A stretch of 7,658 bases of DNA from contig CADCWH010000400.1 of assembly GCA_902806395.1 (NCBI GenBank), positions 1 through 7,658 of the forward strand. Reading direction: 5' to 3'. Under the pieces are notes generated by a model, which worked only from the letters and a program-made list of their open reading frames with translations, was not told where the DNA came from and did no database searches. Positions 1 through 6,228 of this stretch are shown piece after piece (within the stretch, counting starts at the first letter, position 1; each line of letters begins with the position of its first letter). A program made the position numbers and the translations under genes. Source of the DNA: an uncultured Thermomicrobiales bacterium. Lineage in GTDB: Bacteria > Chloroflexota > Chloroflexia > Thermomicrobiales > UBA6265.

Positions 1-809
1 CCCATGTTCATCAACCGGATCAGGACCCGCTCGCCCTCGGCGATCGGCAGCGGGGCGATGGCTTCATGGGCCTTGCCGTTCATCAGGAAGAGGTCGGCGC
101 CGAGTTCGCCGCCCCGCATCTGGCTGTCGCGGGGACCGAGGGGCGCCTTGCCGGTCGCCACGTCCGGGTTCATCTCCATGTCCCACTCGCTGAGCATGTA
201 GGTCGCCTCGCGGTCGTAGGCGGGTCGCGTCGTCTCGCGCGGCTCGACGACCAGCGGGCCGTAGAGGCCGAGCGCGGTCTGGGTCGCGACGTCGGTGTGG
301 CTGTGGTACATCCGGCTACCGGACGGGTCGGCCACCCACTCGTAGGTGAAGGTGCGGCCCGGCTCGATCGGAGCCTGGTTCAGGCCGGCCGGGCCATCCA
401 TCGCCGGGGCGACGTCCATGCCGTGCCAGTGGACCGAGGTGCCGACCGGGAGGCGATTCTGGATGGTGATCCGGACGAAGTCGCCCTCGTTGACCCGGAT
501 TTCCGGGCCGGGGACCTGGCCGTTGTAGGCCCAAGCCTTGACCGTCAGGCCGGGCATGATCTCCCAGTCGATCTCCTCGGCCACAAGGGTGAATTCCCGC
601 ACCGACGGGGCCGGAGTGGCCGTGGGTTCCTCCGCGGAGCTGGCCTGCCAGGCCATCACCCCGACCCCGACCCCCCCGCTGGCGAGCACGGTGAAGACGA
701 TGAGGGCAATCCGGCCGAGATGGGCAACATGGGCGAGATGGGCAAGGTGGCGGAGCGGGGTGGACTGGCGTCCGGGGAGGGATGCGAGCGGGGTGCCGAC
801 GCGGTTCAC
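1..809 (-). CDS. Multicopper oxidase, membrane-anchored, N-terminal part (runs off left edge)
   Basis: The reading frame from GTG at 809 runs leftward without a stop to base 1, giving 269 codons of a longer protein. Residues 34-53 form a hydrophobic segment (signal anchor or lipidless signal peptide), followed by a Thr/Pro/Ala-rich linker, so the catalytic part should lie outside the membrane. From about residue 73 a cupredoxin domain follows. HWHG (127-130) and YHSHTD (168-173) are the first two copper-ligand motifs that supply histidines to the type 2/type 3 cluster, and GLYGPLVVEP (181-190) closes the domain as in laccase-like oxidases. The last two copper motifs and the type 1 copper Cys lie beyond the window, so substrate and two- versus three-domain architecture are unknown. 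The start is fixed by GAGGAGA (817-823), 7 nt upstream. Residues 21-30 carry an unusual His-x-x repeat. The gene is divergent from the S9 peptidase. Family assignment is firm; a role in oxidising metals, phenolics or nitrite is not decided. Confidence 0.9.
   Translation of the reverse strand, partial: MNRVGTPLASLPGRQSTPLRHLAHLAHVAHLGRIALIVFTVLASGGVGVGVMAWQASSAEEPTATPAPSVREFTLVAEEIDWEIMPGLTVKAWAYNGQVPGPEIRVNEGDFVRITIQNRLPVGTSVHWHGMDVAPAMDGPAGLNQAPIEPGRTFTYEWVADPSGSRMYHSHTDVATQTALGLYGPLVVEPRETTRPAYDREATYMLSEWDMEMNPDVATGKAPLGPRDSQMRGGELGADLFLMNGKAHEAIAPLPIAEGERVLIRLMNM
720..755. repeat. 9-bp tandem repeat inside the oxidase N-terminus
   Basis: On the plus strand ATGGGCAAC, ATGGGCGAG and ATGGGCAAG follow each other (720-746), with a degenerate fourth copy GTGGCGGAG (747-755). 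Read on the minus strand this is a three-codon repeat, giving His at residues 21, 24, 27 and 30 (HLAHLAHVAH) just before the membrane segment. It stays in frame, so copy-number change would add or remove His-x-x units without disrupting the gene. Confidence 0.8.
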
Positions 810-895
810 CTTGAAATCTCCTCATACTCGATGTGGCGTGTGCACGTGCCTATGGAACGACGGGCGCGCGGTCATCCGGCAAACGTCCGGTCAGC

Positions 896-909
896 TCCCC
901 AGGAGGGGT
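896..909. promoter_or_regulatory. CCCC-N4-GGGG dyad upstream of the multicopper oxidase (possible operator)
   Basis: TCCCCAGGAGGGGT (896-909) has 4-bp arms, CCCC and GGGG, four bases apart, about 90 bp upstream of the oxidase start. Known CsoR-type copper-repressor operators are G/C-tract palindromes of this general kind, and the downstream gene is a copper enzyme. The arms are short and the flanking bases do not pair, so chance in GC-rich DNA is a real alternative. Confidence 0.2.
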
Positions 910-997
910 TACCGCCGGTCGATCGCAGCGACGTGGTCCGGGTCCCGACTCGATATACGCATCATGGCAGGGATTTTCGCTCGTCGCATCAGTATTT

Positions 998-1053
998 GTA
1001 CGTAATCGCGTCTGGATCTCGGTACGCAACGATTAGGTCATCTGGCGTACGCC
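998..1053. promoter_or_regulatory. Triple GTACG element with a perfect 10-bp palindrome
   Basis: GTACG occurs at 998, 1022 and 1047, spaced 24 and 25 bp. The first two read GTACGTAA and GTACGCAA; the third lies within GGCGTACGCC (1044-1053), which is a perfect 10-bp palindrome. GTACGC (1022-1027) and GCGTAC (1045-1050) also form an inverted repeat. The position between divergent genes suggests binding sites for a dimeric regulator. This is inference from pattern alone. Confidence 0.3.
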
Positions 1054-1094
1054 GGCCGTGGTGGCCCCTCAGTCCCGAGCGGCCGCTCGCCCGG

Positions 1095-1123
1095 CGGACG
1101 GACCCTGGCAGGCGCGGTATCCT
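1095..1123 (+). promoter_or_regulatory. Candidate promoter for the S9 peptidase gene
   Basis: CGGACG (1095-1100), a 17-nt spacer and TATCCT (1118-1123) resemble a -35/-10 pair with a weak -35. It would give a leader of about 135 nt before GTG 1265. The 14-mer GGCGCGGTATCCTG (1111-1124) recurs exactly at 7399-7412 upstream of the dehydratase gene, which is the main support for calling it a promoter motif. Confidence 0.4.
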
Positions 1124-1264
1124 GAGCGGGCGACGCAGCGCGCCCGAGGCCGGTGCCAGGCAGGCGGGGGTCAGCCAGATGCCCGGACCCACGCCGGTGT
1201 CCGGTCTCGATACTTCGACACGAACACGTCTCGTCACGATGTCACACCTGGAAGGAGCGAAACG

Positions 1265-3115
1265 GTGGGAGAGCAACACGCGAATGGGCAGGGCGACCGA
1301 CCGACGGGTGGCGAGCGCAACCGGCGGCCTGCCTTCGAGCAGTTCACGGCTATCCGCCGGTATCAGCCGACGTTGAGCTTCTCCCCTGACGGGTCCGAAA
1401 TCGCCTACGTCGTCAACACCTCGGGCCAGTTCAACCTCTGGCGTCAGTCCACCAGGGGCGGCTATCCCCACCAGGTGACGACCTTCCACGACCAGTCGGT
1501 GCGGCAAGTCGCCTGGTCGCCGGGCGGTGAGATGATCGCCTTCGCCGCCGACCGGGCGGGCGACGAGTTCCAACAGCTCTACATCATCCCCGCCCGGGGC
1601 GGCCTCCCCGAGGCCCTGACCGAGGCGCCGGGTGTGCGGCACCAGATGGCGGGGCAGCCCTGGTCGCCGGACGGTCGCCAGATCGCCTACGGTGGCAACG
1701 ACCGCGAACCGACCGACCAGGACATCCTGATCCGCGACGTGGCCGGGGCGGAAGTCGGTCGGCCGCTGGCGAACGGGTCGCTGAACTACGCCGCTGCCTG
1801 GTCGCCGGACGGCTCCTCGCTCTCGATCGCCAACGTCCGCTCCAACACCGACACTGATGTCGGGGTTCTCTCGCTCACAACGGGAGAATATCGAAACCTG
1901 ACGCCCCACGAGGGCGAGGTGCAATACTCGCCCGGCCCGTGGGCCCACGACGGCTCCGGGATCTGGATCGTGTCCGACGAGGGACAGGAGTTCTCCGGGC
2001 TCGCGTTCCTGCCGATCGAAGGGCCGATGCGATGGGTCGAAACGCCTGACGGAGACATCGAGCAAGTCGTCGCGTCCGCTGATGGGCGTCACCTGGCCTG
2101 GGTCGTCAATGAGGGTGGATATTCCCGCCTTGCCGTCCGCGACCTCACGACCGGCGAGTCGGTGTCCCTGCCGGAGATGCCGCGCGGGGTGATCGGGACG
2201 ATGGAGATGTCCCCGGCCGGAGATCAGATCGGGATGATCTTCACCGAGCCGAACCGGCCGGCCGAGGTCTACGTCCTCCACCTTTCAGAGGGTGAACTGG
2301 TCCGCCTCACTCACGGTATGCTGGGTGGCATTGACCCGGACGACCTGGTCGTGCCGGACCTTATCCACTACCCGAGCCACGACGGTCGAGACATCCCCGC
2401 CTGGCTCTACCGCCCGGCGGGGGCCGGACCCTTCCCGGTCGTCCTCTCCATCCACGGTGGCCCGGAGGCGCAGGAGCGGGCGAACTACAGCGGCCTCTAC
2501 CAATACCTGCTCTCCCGCGGGATCGGCGTGATGGCCCCCAATGTCCGCGGCAGCACCGGCTACGGCAAGACCTACCAGAAGCTGATCCACCACGACTGGG
2601 GCGGCGCCGAGCTGGGCGACTTCAAGGCGGCGGCGGAGTACCTCCGCGGTCTCGACTGGGTGGATCCGGACCGGCTTGGCGTCTACGGTGGCTCGTTCGG
2701 GGGCTTCGCGACGCTGTCGTGCGTCAGCCGCTTGCCGGAGTACTGGGCGGCCGCGGTGGACATCGTCGGGCCGTCGAACCTGGTCACCTTCGCCAAGGCG
2801 GTTCCCCCCACCTGGCGCCGGATGATGGCGGCGTGGGTCGGTGATCCGGAGACCGAGGTGGACTTCCTCATGGAGCGCTCCCCGATCACCTACGTCGACC
2901 AGATCCGGACACCCCTGTTCGTGATCCAGGGCGCCAACGACCCCCGCGTCGTCAAGGGCGAGAGCGACCAGATCGTCGAGCGACTCCGCGAGCGCGGGGT
3001 CGACGTCCGCTACGACGTCTACGAGGACGAGGGTCACGGCTTCACGAAGCGCACCAACGAACTGAAGGCCATGGGCGACACGGCGGCGTTTTTCGAGGCA
3101 CACCTACTGGCGTGA
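1265..3115 (+). CDS. S9 family (prolyl oligopeptidase-type) serine peptidase with 7-bladed propeller
   Basis: This 616-residue serine peptidase resembles acylaminoacyl-peptidase/dipeptidyl-peptidase relatives that trim short peptides. Residues 25-360 form the gating beta-propeller. Seven SPDG-like blade motifs are visible, near 39, 84, 133, 179, 226, 270 and 315 (for example FSPDGSEIAYV, WSPDGRQIAYG). Residues about 365-616 are the alpha/beta-hydrolase domain: oxyanion HGGP (397-400), nucleophile elbow GGSFGG with Ser477, Asp559 in GANDPR, and His591 in EGHGF. The triad is complete, so the enzyme should be active. There is no signal peptide, so it is probably cytoplasmic. The frame is open back to 1058, but GTG 1265 is chosen because GGAAGGAG (1250-1257) lies 7 nt upstream and family similarity begins soon after. 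The length is normal for the family. The gene is monocistronic by appearance, with a hairpin 30 nt after the stop. The exact S9 subfamily and substrate are not decided by the sequence. Confidence 0.93.
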   Translation: MGEQHANGQGDRPTGGERNRRPAFEQFTAIRRYQPTLSFSPDGSEIAYVVNTSGQFNLWRQSTRGGYPHQVTTFHDQSVRQVAWSPGGEMIAFAADRAGDEFQQLYIIPARGGLPEALTEAPGVRHQMAGQPWSPDGRQIAYGGNDREPTDQDILIRDVAGAEVGRPLANGSLNYAAAWSPDGSSLSIANVRSNTDTDVGVLSLTTGEYRNLTPHEGEVQYSPGPWAHDGSGIWIVSDEGQEFSGLAFLPIEGPMRWVETPDGDIEQVVASADGRHLAWVVNEGGYSRLAVRDLTTGESVSLPEMPRGVIGTMEMSPAGDQIGMIFTEPNRPAEVYVLHLSEGELVRLTHGMLGGIDPDDLVVPDLIHYPSHDGRDIPAWLYRPAGAGPFPVVLSIHGGPEAQERANYSGLYQYLLSRGIGVMAPNVRGSTGYGKTYQKLIHHDWGGAELGDFKAAAEYLRGLDWVDPDRLGVYGGSFGGFATLSCVSRLPEYWAAAVDIVGPSNLVTFAKAVPPTWRRMMAAWVGDPETEVDFLMERSPITYVDQIRTPLFVIQGANDPRVVKGESDQIVERLRERGVDVRYDVYEDEGHGFTKRTNELKAMGDTAAFFEAHLLA

Positions 3116-3144
3116 GTGGGCGAGGGATCGCAGGTCAGGTGTCA

Positions 3145-3177
3145 GGGACGCGGGGACCACATGGGTCGCCGCGTCCC
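3145..3177 (+). terminator. Strong hairpin after the S9 peptidase gene
   Basis: GGGACGCGG (3145-3153) pairs perfectly with CCGCGTCCC (3169-3177). Inside it, after a symmetric G/G mismatch, GACC (3155-3158) pairs with GGTC (3164-3167) around a 5-nt ACATG loop. It lies 30 nt after the peptidase stop and 35 nt before the PLD start. No T-tract follows, so it is either a U-less terminator/3'-end stabiliser or an element in the PLD leader. Confidence 0.5.
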
Positions 3178-3212
3178 GCTCGATCGTGGCGCTCACCATG
3201 AGGTGACTCGGT

Positions 3213-4553
3213 GTGGCAGACCGTTTGAAAGTCCCTCAGTCTGCCGTCCCACACGTTTCTCATGCGTCCTATCCTGTTCGCTCCGGCAATCTGTTGCGGC
3301 CCCTGATCGATGGCGAGCCGGCGTTCGGCCGGGTTTGCGAGGCGATTGAGGCAGCACGCCATAGCGTCTGGGCGACGGTGACCTTCATGTGGTCGCAGTT
3401 CCGGATGCCTGACGGGAGAGGGTCCGCGCTCGATGTCCTGGATCGTGCGGCGGCTCGGGGCGTCGATGTCCGCTTGATCTTCTGGCGGCCTGACCCGGAG
3501 ACCGAATCGCTCAAGACGAATGCCTTTTGGGGATCGACGGAGCATCTCGAATTGCTGGGATCCCGTCAGTCCGGCGTGTGTATTCGTTGGGATCGCGCCC
3601 ATCCTGGCTTCTGCCAACACCAAAAGACCTGGCTGATCGATGCCGGCACGGAGACGGAGACGGCCTTTCTTGGCGGGATCAACCTCAACCCCCACGCCAT
3701 GGTCGCACCCGGCCATCGCGGTGAAGGTCATATTCACGATGTCTATGTGGAACTGACTGGTCCATCTGTCGTTGACGTCCATCACAACTTCGTCCAACGC
3801 TGGAACGGTGCGAGCGATCGGCATCTACCAGATGGCCGCTGGGGTGTGGGTAGTGAGACCGATTTGGCATTTCCCACCAAGGTGCCCGGCCAGCGAGGTG
3901 ATGCGGCCGTTCAAATCCAGAGGACGATCCACCGTGACAGGTACGTGGACGCTGAACCCACGATGGGAGGCGTACCATTCAACATAGCGGCAGGAGAAAC
4001 GTCGATTTTAGAACAGTATTGCGCGGCGATCGATGCTGCTCGCCGTTCGGTCTATATCGAGAATCAGTATATTACCGTCCCTGAGATTATCGAGTGCTTG
4101 CGCAGAGCGCTGACGCGTGGGGTCGAGATCGTCGTGCTCTTACCCGCGGAAGGCAACGTGTCGAATGAGTTGGCAGCTCTTGGACAGTTCGAGAACTTCA
4201 CCCTCGCGGGGATAGCCGGGTTGGGGACCGACGGCAAACGCAAGCCTGTCTGGGTTCACGCCAAACTCATGATCGTTGATGGGGAATGGGGCACCGTTGG
4301 CTCCAGTAACTTGCATCGCTTTTCACTCTTCGGCAACTGCGAGATCAACGTGGCGTTTTGGGATCGGAGCACGGTGTACACCCTGTGGTGCGCGTTACTC
4401 CAGGAGCATCTCGATCGAGACACTGCCGGCATGGACGATCGTGCGGTCATGCGATTGTTCCGCGCGATCGCTCAGGAGAACCGGAAGCATCTCGACGTTG
4501 GCGAATGCGCCTGGCAGGGGCTCGCCTTTAGCCTGCTCCCGTTGACGTCATGA
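3213..4553 (+). CDS. Phospholipase D family protein with two HKD motifs (classical PLD-like)
   Basis: This 446-residue protein carries both catalytic motifs of the PLD superfamily: HQKTWLID (136-143; His136, Lys138, Asp143) followed by GGINL (154-158), and HAKLMIVD (349-356; His349, Lys351, Asp356) followed by GSSNL (363-367). Classical PLD landmarks lie between them: HDVYVELTGP (175-184), NFVQRW (192-197), VQIQRTI (233-239) and YIENQYI (281-287), in the order seen in eukaryotic/plant PLDs. Family members hydrolyse or transfer phosphatidyl groups through a phosphohistidine intermediate. There are no N-terminal membrane helices (unlike ClsA cardiolipin synthases), no evident signal peptide, and no C2, PX or PH domain. 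GTG 3213 is chosen because GAGGTGA (3200-3206) sits 6 nt upstream. The gene is visibly more AT-rich than its neighbours and is followed by a transposase stub, suggesting acquisition by transfer. Phospholipase, transphosphatidylase and cardiolipin synthase activities cannot be separated from sequence alone. Confidence 0.88.
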   Translation: MADRLKVPQSAVPHVSHASYPVRSGNLLRPLIDGEPAFGRVCEAIEAARHSVWATVTFMWSQFRMPDGRGSALDVLDRAAARGVDVRLIFWRPDPETESLKTNAFWGSTEHLELLGSRQSGVCIRWDRAHPGFCQHQKTWLIDAGTETETAFLGGINLNPHAMVAPGHRGEGHIHDVYVELTGPSVVDVHHNFVQRWNGASDRHLPDGRWGVGSETDLAFPTKVPGQRGDAAVQIQRTIHRDRYVDAEPTMGGVPFNIAAGETSILEQYCAAIDAARRSVYIENQYITVPEIIECLRRALTRGVEIVVLLPAEGNVSNELAALGQFENFTLAGIAGLGTDGKRKPVWVHAKLMIVDGEWGTVGSSNLHRFSLFGNCEINVAFWDRSTVYTLWCALLQEHLDRDTAGMDDRAVMRLFRAIAQENRKHLDVGECAWQGLAFSLLPLTS

Positions 4554-4612
4554 GAATTCTTGCCGTCGGGTGGATCCGCTCATAGGCTCGGGACCCTTGC
4601 GACGATGAGAGC

Positions 4613-4682
4613 ATGGCCCGCAAGCCGTACCCGACTGGCGTGATCGACGAGGAGTGGGCGTTCGTCGCCCCCCTACCTGACG
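4613..4682 (+). pseudogene. IS5-family transposase N-terminal stub, frameshifted
   Basis: From ATG 4613 the frame reads MARKPYPTGVIDEEWAFVAP, matching the characteristic start of IS5-family transposases of the DUF4096 type (commonly xRKPYPSDVSDEEWAFVAPYL). After this the frame continues as P-D, but removing one base from the C6 run at 4668-4673 gives VAPYLT, the expected family continuation, so a one-base insertion has shifted the frame. Similarity stops about 4682; the DDE catalytic core is absent, so it cannot transpose. GGGACCCTTGCGA (4590-4602), about 10 nt before the ATG, may be the left terminal repeat, but I found no matching right end. It lies 60 bp after the PLD gene and marks past insertion activity. 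Confidence 0.7.
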
Positions 4683-4947
4683 CGAGAGCGCTTCTCACGA
4701 TGGTTGTCCGGCCGGACGGTAACCGCCGTGGCGGAAGGGGGCCGGGCACCGGATGGAGCGATGATGGCCAGGCCGGCCGTCATCGCGTCGAGCACCGGGT
4801 GGGTCCGCGCCTTGGTCCGGCGCGGGAATGCCTAAAGCCGGCCGAACGCCTGCCCGATCGGTCTGGGATCCGGTAAGGACGGTTGCTGTTCGTGGATCGA
4901 TGCACCGGAATCGCACACTGTCCGTCGCCGATGCGTCCGTCGAATCG
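4683..4947. other. Gene-free stretch after the transposase stub
   Basis: These 265 bases lie between the stub and the 3' end of the methyltransferase gene. Short open frames exist on both strands (for example minus 4676-4831, with a possible GTG at 4795), but none has a ribosome binding site or recognisable protein similarity. No terminal inverted repeat of an insertion sequence or clear terminator was seen. It may be degraded insertion-sequence or target DNA. Confidence 0.5.
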
Positions 4948-6060
4948 CTATGGCGTTAACCGGTAGAACCGGAAGAAGTCGTGTTCGATCGGGAGCTCCT
5001 CGACCGAGGCGAAGCCGGCCGCCTCGGCATACCCCCGGAGCGTCGAAGCGCGCATCACGGTGCCCGTCTCGGCGGACGGCTGCTCGGTCATCCCGACGGG
5101 GAGGCAGTGGAGGATGCTGAAGCCATACATGTAACGCTCGACATCGTTGCCGGGTGCGGTGAACGTGTCGGCGACCTTCTCGTCCACCACCAGCACCGTT
5201 CCGCCGGGGGCGACCAAGCGGCCCATTGAGCGCAGGACCGAGACGGGGTCCGGCATGTCGTGGATGCACTCGATGGCCAGGGCGAGGTCGTACTGGCTGG
5301 CCAGGTCGGCATCGCCCGCGTCCTTGAGGTGGATCGTCACGCGGTCGGCCAGGCCCTCCGCTTCGACGTTGGCCCGGGCGGCCGTCACCGACGCCTCGTC
5401 CAAGTCGAAGCCATCGACGTGGGTGGCGGGGTAGGCCTGGGCGATGGCGATGCTGGACCAGCCGAGGCCCATCCCGATGTCGGCGACGCGGGCTGGTGGG
5501 TCGGCAAGCAGGCGGTCGTGGACATCCGGCATCGCCGGTAACCACTCCTGGCCGAGCAGGTGGCGGAACTGTGGCCGGGTCGTCCCCGCCTGGCCCTCGT
5601 GGAGGTCGGCGCCGTAGGCCTCGTAGGGCACGCCGCCGCCGGTCCGGAAGGCGTCCAGGATCTGGGATAGCGGCGCGACGCAGCCAGCAAAGATCTGTGC
5701 CACGGGCGCCATCGTCGTGAGGCTGTCCGGATCGACCAGGACCGCCTCATACCCCTCCGGCAGTCGATAGCGCCGGTCACCGGTGTCCGCAGCCGCGTCG
5801 TCCACTGTCAGGATCGCGGTGACGGCCTGCTGCTCCAGCAATTCGCGGGCGTAACGCTCGGCGGTTCCGGTTCTGGTCGCCAGTTCCGAACTCGTCGCCG
5901 GCCCGTCCTCGGCCAGCGAGCGGTAGAGACCGAGTCGGTCACCGATGTAGACCGAAAAGACATCCATCGCCGCCACGGTGGCGTGAAACAGCCGCTCGAC
6001 GAGGGCATCGGGGGAAATGGGGCCCGGGACGGACGTGTGGTCGGGAGCGAGGGCTTCCAT
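4948..6060 (-). CDS. SAM-dependent methyltransferase with N-terminal winged helix (Rv2258c-like)
   Basis: This 370-residue class I methyltransferase transfers a methyl group from S-adenosylmethionine to an unknown acceptor. Residues about 18-100 look like the winged-helix domain of the Rv2258c type, used by O-methyltransferase relatives for dimerisation rather than DNA binding: helical AMDVFSVYIGDRLGLY (31-46), then SSELATRTGTAERYARELLE (57-76). The Rossmann domain carries motif I VADIGMGLGWSS (192-203), acidic GFDLDEAS (217-224) for the ribose, an AIECIHDMPDP strand/loop (262-272) and VAPGGTVLVVDE (283-294). The length suits the family and it looks intact. ATG 6060 is fixed by AGGAGGT (6067-6073), 6 nt upstream, and a TTGACA promoter lies at 6118-6145. 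It is divergent from the DUF429 gene; no biosynthetic partner lies beside it, so the substrate is unknown. Small-molecule O-methylation is an inference. Confidence 0.87.
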   Translation of the reverse strand: MEALAPDHTSVPGPISPDALVERLFHATVAAMDVFSVYIGDRLGLYRSLAEDGPATSSELATRTGTAERYARELLEQQAVTAILTVDDAAADTGDRRYRLPEGYEAVLVDPDSLTTMAPVAQIFAGCVAPLSQILDAFRTGGGVPYEAYGADLHEGQAGTTRPQFRHLLGQEWLPAMPDVHDRLLADPPARVADIGMGLGWSSIAIAQAYPATHVDGFDLDEASVTAARANVEAEGLADRVTIHLKDAGDADLASQYDLALAIECIHDMPDPVSVLRSMGRLVAPGGTVLVVDEKVADTFTAPGNDVERYMYGFSILHCLPVGMTEQPSAETGTVMRASTLRGYAEAAGFASVEELPIEHDFFRFYRLTP

Positions 6061-6117
6061 GAGACGACCTCCTGATAGACTCGCGCGTTGGCCGCAAATG
6101 AGGATCGTCCCGACCCC

Positions 6118-6145
6118 CTTCTACACCGTCCAGCGATGGTGTCAA
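6118..6145 (-). promoter_or_regulatory. Sigma70-type promoter of the methyltransferase, with an internal dyad
   Basis: Reading the minus strand, a perfect TTGACA (6145-6140), a 16-nt spacer and TAGAAG (6123-6118, four of six consensus bases) lie about 58 nt upstream of the start. ACACC and GGTGT form an inverted repeat spanning 6123-6142, that is within the spacer and overlapping both promoter elements. This is where a repressor or MerR-type activator site would sit. The promoter call is moderate; the operator call is inference. Confidence 0.55.
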
Positions 6146-6216
6146 GGGGGGCGACGCGGGATCGGTCCACTCAGAGAGGTGACGGGACGGGGCACCCGCC
6201 AACCACGGATCCCGGG

Positions 6217-6222
6217 TACGAT
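6217..6222 (+). promoter_or_regulatory. -10 element for a leaderless DUF429 transcript
   Basis: TACGAT (TANNNT pattern) ends 6 nt before ATG 6229, the spacing typical of leaderless transcripts in which transcription starts at or next to the A of the ATG. No Shine-Dalgarno sequence precedes this ATG, and no clear -35 is visible. An alternative is translation from GTG 6247, preceded by GGAGAG (6231-6236). Confidence 0.45.
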
Positions 6223-6228
6223 GGCCTG

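Larger units (their letters stand above)
810..1264. other. Divergent intergenic control region between oxidase and S9 peptidase
   Basis: These 455 bases separate two outward-facing genes. No credible gene is visible: open frames crossing it are continuations of neighbours or GC-rich shadow frames. It holds a candidate plus-strand promoter (1095-1123), three GTACG elements (998-1053), a CCCC-N4-GGGG dyad (897-908) and the ribosome binding sites of both genes (minus 817-823; plus 1250-1257). The core around 940-1045 is more AT-rich than the flanks, as expected for a promoter zone. I could not identify a convincing -10/-35 pair for the oxidase. Confidence 0.6.

Noticed and set aside
66..1376. 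Long plus-strand open frame of 436 codons
   Set aside because: It runs antisense through the multicopper oxidase and into the intergenic region and peptidase start. Its composition is Arg/Gly/Asp-rich with no family resemblance, typical of a GC-rich shadow frame.
989..3103. Long minus-strand open frames opposite the S9 peptidase (989-2281 and 2285-3103)
   Set aside because: They are antisense to a gene with a complete catalytic triad and all seven propeller blades. They have no recognisable domain or ribosome binding site.
3147..3158. 12-mer GACGCGGGGACC repeated at 7018-7029
   Set aside because: One copy is part of the hairpin and the other lies within the DUF429 coding sequence. A 12-base GC-rich match is unremarkable at this composition.
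4676..4831. 52-codon minus-strand open frame between the transposase stub and the methyltransferase
   Set aside because: Its codon pattern looks mildly gene-like (GTG at 4795 possible), but it has no ribosome site and no recognisable similarity, and it ends at the stub junction.
4832..5545. Minus-strand frame of 237 codons overlapping the methyltransferase
   Set aside because: It lies in another frame on the same strand as an intact methyltransferase and has Arg/Pro/Gly-rich low-complexity content.
6088..6228. Upstream extension of the DUF429 frame to ATG 6088
   Set aside because: It would run over the methyltransferase promoter, has no ribosome site and adds sequence without family resemblance.
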